Made by a program: the position numbers and the translations under genes. From JBEKVE01 sp049514335 (GTDB lineage Bacteria; Actinomycetota; Acidimicrobiia; Acidimicrobiales; UBA8190): 19,343 bases of DNA. Every line of letters begins with the position of its first letter. Positions within the stretch are counted from its first letter, which is position 1. Shown one piece after another: positions 14,532-19,343 of this stretch. The DNA lies in assembly GCA_049514335.1 (NCBI GenBank), contig JBEKVE010000125.1, positions 1-19,343 on the forward strand. Reading direction: 5' to 3'. The notes under the pieces are model-generated. The model did no database searches. It was not told the DNA's origin and saw only the letters and a list, made by a program, of their open reading frames with translations.

Positions 14532-14791
14532 GGGCCCTCCGCCGCCACGCGCACCCAGGCGATGGGCTCGCCGGCCGCCACCCGCTCACCGGGGTGGGCC
14601 AGGAACCCGACCACGGTTCCGGCGAAGGGGGTGCGGACCTCGGCGCTGCCCACCGTGCCGAGCAAGTCCCCGACCACCACGGTGGCGCCGTCGTGGCCGG
14701 GGCCGGGGGGGCCCGCCTCGCCCAGTCCGGCCGGGCCGGGGGCGGCCAGGTGCGTCGCCGGTTCGAACACGCCGGCGGCGGGGGAGATCAC
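14528..14791 (-). CDS. Small lipoyl/biotinyl-like domain protein without lysine
   Basis: It has 87 residues, starting at the GTG at 14791, which overlaps the fabD stop (GTGA); a GTG three bases upstream is also in frame. Its own stop overlaps the fabH start. The C-terminal half follows the barrel-sandwich pattern of biotin/lipoyl attachment domains: VVVGDLLGTVGSAEVRTPF, then AGTVVGFLAHPGERVAAGEP. The first half has a matching SPAAGVF element and a Pro/Gly linker. At the hairpin where these domains carry the modified lysine, this protein has G-S-A-E, and no lysine occurs anywhere in it. It cannot therefore be lipoylated or biotinylated. Tight coupling to fabD and fabH suggests a structural or scaffold role in fatty acid synthesis, which is inference. 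Confidence 0.75.
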   Translation of the reverse strand: MISPAAGVFEPATHLAAPGPAGLGEAGPPGPGHDGATVVVGDLLGTVGSAEVRTPFAGTVVGFLAHPGERVAAGEPIAWVRVAAEGP

Positions 14792-15696
14792 CACGCGCTC
14801 GGACGGTCGAGGTCGTCGGGCGTGCCGACGGCGATGGCGGTGGCATCGGGCACGGTGCGGCGCGCCAGGCCGGAGAGCACGCCCCCCGGGCCCACCTCGA
14901 CGAAGCGGGTCGCCCCCATGGCGGCCAGGGTCTCGAGGCTTTGGCGCCAGCGCACCGGACTGCACAGCTGCGCCGACAGCAGCTGGGGCCACTCGTCGGC
15001 ACCGGTGTGGGCCCGGGCGTCGACGTTCGCCACCACGGGAACCTCGGGGGGAGCGAAGCGGGTGTCGGACAGGGCCTTGCGCAGCCGGGCGCGGGCCGGG
15101 GTCATGAGCGCGGTGTGGAAGGCGCCGGCCACGGGGAAGGGCACCACCTTGCGGGCGCCGAGCTCCTTGGCGATGACCCCGGCGGCGGCGACCGCCTCGG
15201 CCGTGCCGGCGATGACGACCTGTCCGGGCGCGTTGTAATTGGCCACCCACACCTCGTCCTCGGCGCGCTGGCACGCCGCCTCGGCGGTGTCGTCGTCACC
15301 CCCCATGATCGCCGCCATGGTCCCGGGGCGTTCCTCCGCCGCGTGGTGCATGGCCTCGCCCCGTTCCACCACCAGGCGCACGCCCTCTTCGAAGCCGAGC
15401 GCGCCGCTGGCGGTCAGCGCGGAGTACTCGCCCAGGCTGTGCCCGGCGCACAGTCGGGGCTCGATGCCCACGCGCTCGATGGCGTCCAGCACCACCAGGC
15501 TGAGCACGTACGTGGCGAGCTGGGCGTTGGCGGTGAGCGTGAGCTCGTCCTGCTCCGCCTCGAGCAGCAGCCGGGCGACGTCGCGTCCTCCCACCCCCGA
15601 CGCTTCCTCGACCACCTCCCACGAGGGGTGCTCGAGCCAGGGCCTGCCCATGCCGGGTCGTTGCGAACCCTGACCCGGGAAGGTGAACGCCAGCAC
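14788..15696 (-). CDS. fabD: Malonyl-CoA:ACP transacylase
   Basis: It loads malonyl groups onto ACP for elongation. I chose the GTG at 15696. It has AGGAG five bases upstream and gives the family N-terminus LAFTFPGQGSQRPGMG. The GTG at 15702 overlaps that ribosome-binding site and is less likely. The 302 residues contain the nucleophile elbow GHSLGEYSA (S87), R112 (VVERGEAM), GAFHTALM (H194) and VEVGPGGVLSGL near the end. The length is normal. This is the first gene of the minus-strand fab operon and is divergent from tRNA-Leu. The operon continues with the lipoyl-like gene, fabH, fabG, acpP and fabF. Confidence 0.95.
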   Translation of the reverse strand: MLAFTFPGQGSQRPGMGRPWLEHPSWEVVEEASGVGGRDVARLLLEAEQDELTLTANAQLATYVLSLVVLDAIERVGIEPRLCAGHSLGEYSALTASGALGFEEGVRLVVERGEAMHHAAEERPGTMAAIMGGDDDTAEAACQRAEDEVWVANYNAPGQVVIAGTAEAVAAAGVIAKELGARKVVPFPVAGAFHTALMTPARARLRKALSDTRFAPPEVPVVANVDARAHTGADEWPQLLSAQLCSPVRWRQSLETLAAMGATRFVEVGPGGVLSGLARRTVPDATAIAVGTPDDLDRPSAW

Positions 15697-15807
15697 CGCC
15701 ACTCCTCTTGTCGTCGCGCCGTGGGGGAGACCCCAGGGTGGCACGTCCGGGAGGCCCGGGTCACGTTACCGGCAGGTCATCGCCGCGCCCCGGCGGCGGG
15801 TCCCCAC

Positions 15808-15813
15808 TACCAT
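15808..15813 (+). promoter_or_regulatory. -10 box (TACCAT) of the tRNA-Leu gene
   Basis: TACCAT fits TANNNT and ends nine bases before the first base of the mature tRNA, so transcription would start very close to the tRNA 5' end. No clear -35 hexamer is seen. Confidence 0.45.
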
Positions 15814-15822
15814 TCGACGCGC

Positions 15823-15906
15823 GCCCGAGTGAGGGAATCGGCAGACCTGATGGCCTCAAAAGCCATTGTCCGAAAGGACGTGCGGGTTCGAATCCCGCCT
15901 CGGGCA
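15823..15906 (+). tRNA. tRNA-Leu (anticodon CAA)
   Basis: The 84-base gene folds as a class II tRNA. The acceptor stem is GCCCGAG (15823-15829) with CTCGGGC (15899-15905) and discriminator A at 15906. The anticodon stem ATGGC/GCCAT encloses the loop CTCAAAA, with CAA at 15857-15859, which reads UUG. A long variable arm has the stem GTCC/GGAC, typical of leucine tRNAs. The T arm is GCGGG-TTCGAAT-CCCGC. The CCA end is not encoded. A small CCGG/CCGG hairpin just downstream could aid termination. Confidence 0.97.
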
Positions 15907-16015
15907 CGTCCGGCGTGCCGGCCACGACCGCGGCCCACGGCCGATCTGGCTGCAACCGGCGGGCCACGAACGGGTGTTCGGCGGTGGGCGGGAAGGTCGC
16001 CGTGCACGATGTGCG

Positions 16016-16021
16016 TACAAT
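16016..16021 (+). promoter_or_regulatory. -10 box (TACAAT) of a leaderless promoter
   Basis: TACAAT is close to the ideal -10 hexamer and ends eight bases before the ATG at 16030. It is the best -10 box in the window. With no ribosome-binding site present, it both decides the start of the coiled-coil gene and suggests a leaderless mRNA that also covers the downstream regulator. Confidence 0.6.
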
Positions 16022-16029
16022 TCGCCTGC

Positions 16030-16323
16030 ATGCGCCAGTCCCACATCGAACGGTCGCTGCGGGACGTCCATGGGCGCCTGGTCCGGGTCCGCCAGGAGCT
16101 GGCGGTGCTCGACGAGCAGCTCTCGGTGCTGAACGACGCCGCCGACGATGCCCGGATCCGCTCGCTCGTGTCGGAGACGCCGCTCGCCGGGCACGAGTAC
16201 ACAGACGCCCAACGCACCGCCGACGCCGCCAACCGGGAGCGTGCCGCCATGGTGACGGTCATCGGGGAGCTGGAGCGTCGGCAGGACGAGCTGCTCGGCC
16301 AGCTGGCCGCGGAGCCCCGATGA
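16030..16323 (+). CDS. Small coiled-coil protein of unknown function
   Basis: I know no named family for it. The ATG at 16030 follows a TACAAT box by eight bases, which supports a leaderless start; a much longer open frame upstream runs through the tRNA and is not real. The 97 residues are highly charged and almost entirely helical. One heptad-like helix spans about 5-36 (RLVRVRQELAVLDEQLSVL). A short conserved-looking SLVSETPLAGHEYTDAQ segment (45-61) follows, then a second helix (about 62-92) with ELERRQDELLGQL. It has no membrane segment and no cysteine. An antiparallel helical hairpin or dimer is likely. The ANTAR regulator starts 31 bases downstream on the same strand, so the two are probably co-transcribed and may be functionally linked. 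Confidence 0.75.
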   Translation: MRQSHIERSLRDVHGRLVRVRQELAVLDEQLSVLNDAADDARIRSLVSETPLAGHEYTDAQRTADAANRERAAMVTVIGELERRQDELLGQLAAEPR

Positions 16324-16354
16324 CCGGATCCGGTCGAGGAGAGGGAAGGCCCGC

Positions 16355-16951
16355 ATGACCAAGCGCGTCGTCATCGCCGAGGACGAGGCCATCATCCGCC
16401 TCGACCTCAAGGAGATCCTCGAGGCCGAGGGGTACGAGGTGGTGGGGGAGACCGGTCGCGGCGACGAGGCCGTGGAGCTCGTCGCCACCCACGAGCCCGA
16501 CCTCGCCATCCTGGACGTGAAGATGCCCGGCATCGACGGGATCGAGGCGGCCCGGCGCATCTCCGCCGACCACCGGGTGGCCGTCCTCATCCTCACCGCC
16601 TTCAGCCAGCGCAACCTCATCGAGGAGGCCCGCGACGCCGGGGTCGCCGCCTACCTGGTGAAGCCCTTCCAGCGCGGCGAGCTGGTCCCGGCCATCGAGG
16701 TGGCCCTGGCGCGTTTCGAGGAGTACCGGGCCATCGAGGACGAGCACGCCCGTCTGTCGGCCGAGGTGGCGACGCTCGAGGACAAGCTCCAGACCAGGCA
16801 GATGATCGACCGGGCCAAGGGCGTGCTCATGGACCGACACGACATGGGTGAGGCCGAGGCCTTCTCCTTCATCCGCCGCACCGCCATGGACCGGCGGGTG
16901 GTCATGAAAGAGGTGGCGGCGCAGGTCGTCGACGGGACCCTCACGCCCTGA
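16355..16951 (+). CDS. pdtaR: ANTAR-domain response regulator, PdtaR-like
   Basis: This is a two-component regulator that acts on RNA. A receiver domain (1-120) has the acidic pair E9-D10, phospho-acceptor D54, T81 and K103 (LVKPF). A coiled-coil linker (about 121-145) leads to an ANTAR domain (about 145-195). Its RQMIDRAKGVLMDRHDMGEAEAF and final helix match the RNA-binding antiterminator family. Length (198) and domain order match PdtaR (Rv1626) of mycobacteria, which works with the kinase PdtaS. No kinase gene is adjacent, so the partner must be elsewhere. The start is the ATG at 16355, behind a strong purine-rich site (AGGAGAGGGAAGG). ANTAR proteins bind paired hexaloop hairpins in leader RNAs; I find no such pair in this window. 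Confidence 0.92.
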   Translation: MTKRVVIAEDEAIIRLDLKEILEAEGYEVVGETGRGDEAVELVATHEPDLAILDVKMPGIDGIEAARRISADHRVAVLILTAFSQRNLIEEARDAGVAAYLVKPFQRGELVPAIEVALARFEEYRAIEDEHARLSAEVATLEDKLQTRQMIDRAKGVLMDRHDMGEAEAFSFIRRTAMDRRVVMKEVAAQVVDGTLTP

Positions 16952-16954
16952 CCT

Positions 16955-17004
16955 GCGTCGGGGAGTGGCGCGGCGCGCCGACGCCGCGGCCCGGGACCCG
17001 GCGT
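16955..17004 (+). terminator. Overlapping hairpins after the ANTAR regulator
   Basis: GCGTCGG (16955-16961) pairs with CCGACGC (16978-16984). Alternatively ACGCCG (16981-16986) pairs with CGGCGT (16999-17004). The two hairpins share bases and are mutually exclusive. They start three bases after the regulator's stop and end before the polA -10 box. There is no T-tract, so termination is only suggested. Confidence 0.35.
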
Positions 17005-17016
17005 CGAGCGGCCACA

Positions 17017-17022
17017 TAGGAT
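17017..17022 (+). promoter_or_regulatory. -10 box (TAGGAT) of a leaderless polA promoter
   Basis: TAGGAT ends six bases before the polA ATG at 17029. There is no ribosome-binding site in between, so the transcript probably begins at the start codon. Confidence 0.55.
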
Positions 17023-17028
17023 CGGGCC

Positions 17029-19343
17029 ATGGGTGACCGCGGCGCGCTGTACCTGCTCGACGGGAATTCCCTGGTCTTCCGGGCCTTCTTCGCGCTGCCC
17101 ATCGACCTGGCCACCAAGGCGGGCGAGGTCACCAACGCCGTGCACGGCTTCACCTCCATGTTGGTCATGTTGCTGCGCGACAACGAGCCCGGCGGGATGG
17201 CGGTGGCCTTCGACCGCCCCGAGCCCACCTTCCGCGACGAGATCGTCGAGGAGTACAAGGGGAACCGTCCCGAGACCCCCGATCTGCTCGTGCCCCAGTT
17301 CGCCCTGGTGCGCCGGGTGCTGCAGGCCATGGGCGTCGTCATGGTGGAGAAGGCGGGCTTCGAGGCCGACGACATCCTCGCCACCCTGGCCACCCGGGCG
17401 CGCGACGCGGGGCGCGACGTGGTGGTGGTGTCCGGCGACCGCGACACCTTCCAGCTGGTCGAGGACCCCCACATCACCGTCATGTACACGCGGCGCGGGA
17501 TCTCCGACACCGTCGTCTACGACGAGGCCGGCATCGCCGAGCGCTGCGGGGTCCCGCCCTCGTCGTATCCCGTCCTCGCCGCGCTGCGCGGCGATCCCTC
17601 CGACAACCTTCCCGGCGTACCGGGGGTGGGGGAGAAGACCGCGGCCAAGCTGGTGACGGCGTACGGCAGCCTCGACGGCATCTTCGCCCACCTCGACGAG
17701 CAGACCCCGAAGCTCCGCCAGAACCTGGCCGAGTACGAGGACCAGGCGCGGCGCAACGCCGAGGTCATCCCCCTCGTACGCGACGTGCCGCTCGACCTCG
17801 ACCTCGACGACCTGGTGCTGGGCCGGGGAGACCCGGCCGAGGTGAAGGAGGTGTTCGGGGAGCTCGAGCTGCGCTCGCTGTGGCAGCGCCTGGCCCCGCT
17901 CATGGGGGGCGACGCCGAGGAGGCCCTGCCCCGGTCGGCGGGGTCGCCCGCACCGCCGGGCTTCGACCTGGGGTCCGTCGTGGCCGAGGTGCCTGCCGGG
18001 CCGGCCGAGGCCGCCGCCGCCGTGGCGGCACTGGCCGAGGGGGCCGGGCCCGTGGCCCTGGCCCCCGTGTGGGCGGGGCTCGCCGGCCGTTCTCCGCTCG
18101 TGGGCCTGGCCGCCGCCGTCGTTGCACACGCCGACGCGGAGAACGAGGAGACGACGTCGCCGCGACCACTGTGGCTCGACGGCGCCGTGCTCGGCGACGA
18201 GCGGGTGCGTCGTGCGCTCGGCGTCCTGGTCGGTCCGGCCGGGACGGCGGTGGTGGCGCACGGCTGCAAGGAGCTCATGCGCTCGGTGCTGCCCGAGGGC
18301 ATCGACATCACCGGCCTCGCCATGGACAGCGCCGTCGCCGCCTATCTGCTCGACCCGTCCTCGGGCCGCTACACGCTCGAGGACGTGGCCGAGGTCCAAC
18401 TCGGTGTGGCCCTCGACGCCGGAGCCGAGGCCGGGGCGGCGGGGCAGCTGGCGTTGGACGGTGCGCCCCAGGAGGAGGAGCTGTCCACCGCCGCGGCCCG
18501 GCGCGCCGCTGTGCTCGGCCTGCTGTGGTCGCCCATGCGCCAGGCGCTCGAGCGCGTCGGGCTGACCCGTCTGCACGACGAGGTGGAGCGGCCCCTCGTG
18601 CGCGTGCTCGCCCGCATGGAGGTGGCGGGCATCCGCGTGGACGCCGGCGAGCTGCGCCGCATCGCCGACGAGCTGCACGCCGAGTGCGCCCGGCTCGAGA
18701 CCGAGATCCACGAGTTGGCGGGGGAGACATTCAACGTCAACTCGACACCGCAACTGCGGTCGGTGCTCTACGACCGGCTCGGGCTCACCCCGGGACGCAA
18801 GACCAAGACCGGGTTCTCCACCGACGCCGCCACCCTCGAGAAGCTGCGGGGACAGCACCCCGTGGTGGACACCCTGCTTCGCTACCGCGAGGTGGAGAAG
18901 CTGCGCTCGACCTACGGCGAGAGCCTGCTGGCCGAGGTGGCCGACGACGGGCGCATCCATGCCACGTTCCACCAGACCGTGGCCCGCACCGGGCGGCTGT
19001 CGTCGGACCGGCCCAACCTGCACAACATTCCCGTGCGCACCGAGGAGGGCCGGCGCCTGCGGCGCGCCTTCATCCCGGCCGAGGGCTGTCGCCTCCTCGT
19101 GGCCGACTACGACCAGATCGAGCTGCGCGTCATCGCCCACCTGTCGCAGGATCCGGGCCTCGTCGCCGCCTTCGCCCACGGCGAGGACATCCACCGCACC
19201 ACCGCCGCCCGGGTGTTCGGCGTCGCCCCCGAGGACGTCACGGCGCCGCAGCGGAACCGGGCCAAGATGGTGTCCTACGGCCTGGCCTACGGCATGGAGG
19301 CCTACGGGCTGGCCCAGCGGCTCTCGATCGATCCGGCCGAGGC
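17029..19343 (+). CDS. polA: DNA polymerase I, 3' end cut off by the window
   Basis: It fills gaps and removes RNA primers during replication and repair. The frame is open to the window edge (771 codons seen; the family is about 880-930). The 5' nuclease domain (1 to about 290) keeps its metal ligands: D11, D62, FEADD (111-115), SGDRD (135-139) and GDPSDN (188-193). The middle domain (about 312-500) has the place of the proofreading exonuclease but lacks the D-T-E motif and the other acidic residues, so it should not proofread. The polymerase part shows TGRLSSDRPNLHNIPVR (654-670), motif A DYDQIE (693-698, catalytic D693) and the O-helix with K746 and Y750. Y750 replaces the Phe762 of E. coli. 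The start is the ATG at 17029, placed by the TAGGAT box. The catalytic motif C (H-D-E) lies beyond the window. Confidence 0.96.
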   Translation, partial: MGDRGALYLLDGNSLVFRAFFALPIDLATKAGEVTNAVHGFTSMLVMLLRDNEPGGMAVAFDRPEPTFRDEIVEEYKGNRPETPDLLVPQFALVRRVLQAMGVVMVEKAGFEADDILATLATRARDAGRDVVVVSGDRDTFQLVEDPHITVMYTRRGISDTVVYDEAGIAERCGVPPSSYPVLAALRGDPSDNLPGVPGVGEKTAAKLVTAYGSLDGIFAHLDEQTPKLRQNLAEYEDQARRNAEVIPLVRDVPLDLDLDDLVLGRGDPAEVKEVFGELELRSLWQRLAPLMGGDAEEALPRSAGSPAPPGFDLGSVVAEVPAGPAEAAAAVAALAEGAGPVALAPVWAGLAGRSPLVGLAAAVVAHADAENEETTSPRPLWLDGAVLGDERVRRALGVLVGPAGTAVVAHGCKELMRSVLPEGIDITGLAMDSAVAAYLLDPSSGRYTLEDVAEVQLGVALDAGAEAGAAGQLALDGAPQEEELSTAAARRAAVLGLLWSPMRQALERVGLTRLHDEVERPLVRVLARMEVAGIRVDAGELRRIADELHAECARLETEIHELAGETFNVNSTPQLRSVLYDRLGLTPGRKTKTGFSTDAATLEKLRGQHPVVDTLLRYREVEKLRSTYGESLLAEVADDGRIHATFHQTVARTGRLSSDRPNLHNIPVRTEEGRRLRRAFIPAEGCRLLVADYDQIELRVIAHLSQDPGLVAAFAHGEDIHRTTAARVFGVAPEDVTAPQRNRAKMVSYGLAYGMEAYGLAQRLSIDPAE

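Noticed and set aside
12667..16323. Open frame of 1218 codons on the plus strand
   Set aside because: It runs antisense through acpP, fabG, fabH and fabD and straight through the tRNA gene. High GC removes stops from the opposite strand. Only its last 97 codons (from 16030) have a start signal and protein-like composition.
16651..19194. Open frame of 847 codons on the minus strand
   Set aside because: It is antisense to pdtaR and polA, both clearly real, and its composition (rich in His, Gly, Arg, Val) is that of a complement shadow.

Overview
This window comes from a very GC-rich actinobacterium. The class Acidimicrobiia or a relative is my best guess, but that is inference. The actinobacterial signs are an ANTAR response regulator of the PdtaR type, a tRNA gene without an encoded CCA end, several genes whose start codon lies 6-8 bases after a TANNNT box (leaderless promoters), a LAxTG sorting-type motif, and a DNA polymerase I with a degenerate proofreading domain and Tyr at the Phe762 position of E. 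coli.

Layout. (1) 1-1541: C-terminal part of a receiver-GGDEF-EAL protein with a destroyed GGDEF signature and an eroded EAL active site. (2) 1877-2971: secreted Thr/Pro-rich surface protein, convergent with (3) a two-component system on the minus strand (regulator 5124-4438, histidine kinase 4430-2988). The convergent 3' ends share a long inverted repeat. (4) 5309-8733: trpC-trpF-trpB-trpA, tightly coupled. trpA has lost its C-terminal part. (5) 8831-9679: membrane-anchored protein with a DUF5666-like domain. (6) 11335-9686 (minus): UbiB/ABC1-family kinase-like protein. (7) 15696-11428 (minus): type II fatty acid synthesis cluster fabD, a lysine-free lipoyl-like protein, fabH, fabG, acpP, fabF. 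The fabH frame lacks the segment that should carry the catalytic Cys. A 16-bp x 4 tandem repeat ends this cluster. (8) 15823-15906: tRNA-Leu(CAA). (9) 16030-16951: small coiled-coil protein and PdtaR-like antiterminator. (10) 17029 to the window end: polA, cut by the window edge.

How the genes work together. trpCFBA covers the last steps of tryptophan synthesis from the phosphoribosyl-anthranilate stage. The fab cluster supplies malonyl loading (FabD), initiation (FabH), elongation (FabF), ketoreduction (FabG) and the carrier (AcpP). Overlapping stop/start codons indicate translational coupling in both operons. No mobile element, CRISPR array or integrated phage is visible. The most unusual observations are the two clean coding losses (trpA 3' end and the fabH active-site segment), the lysine-free lipoyl-like protein inside the fab operon, the inactive-looking GGDEF-EAL protein, and a four-copy inverted/direct repeat between the two-component system and trpC. 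Most of the window is otherwise ordinary core-genome content.
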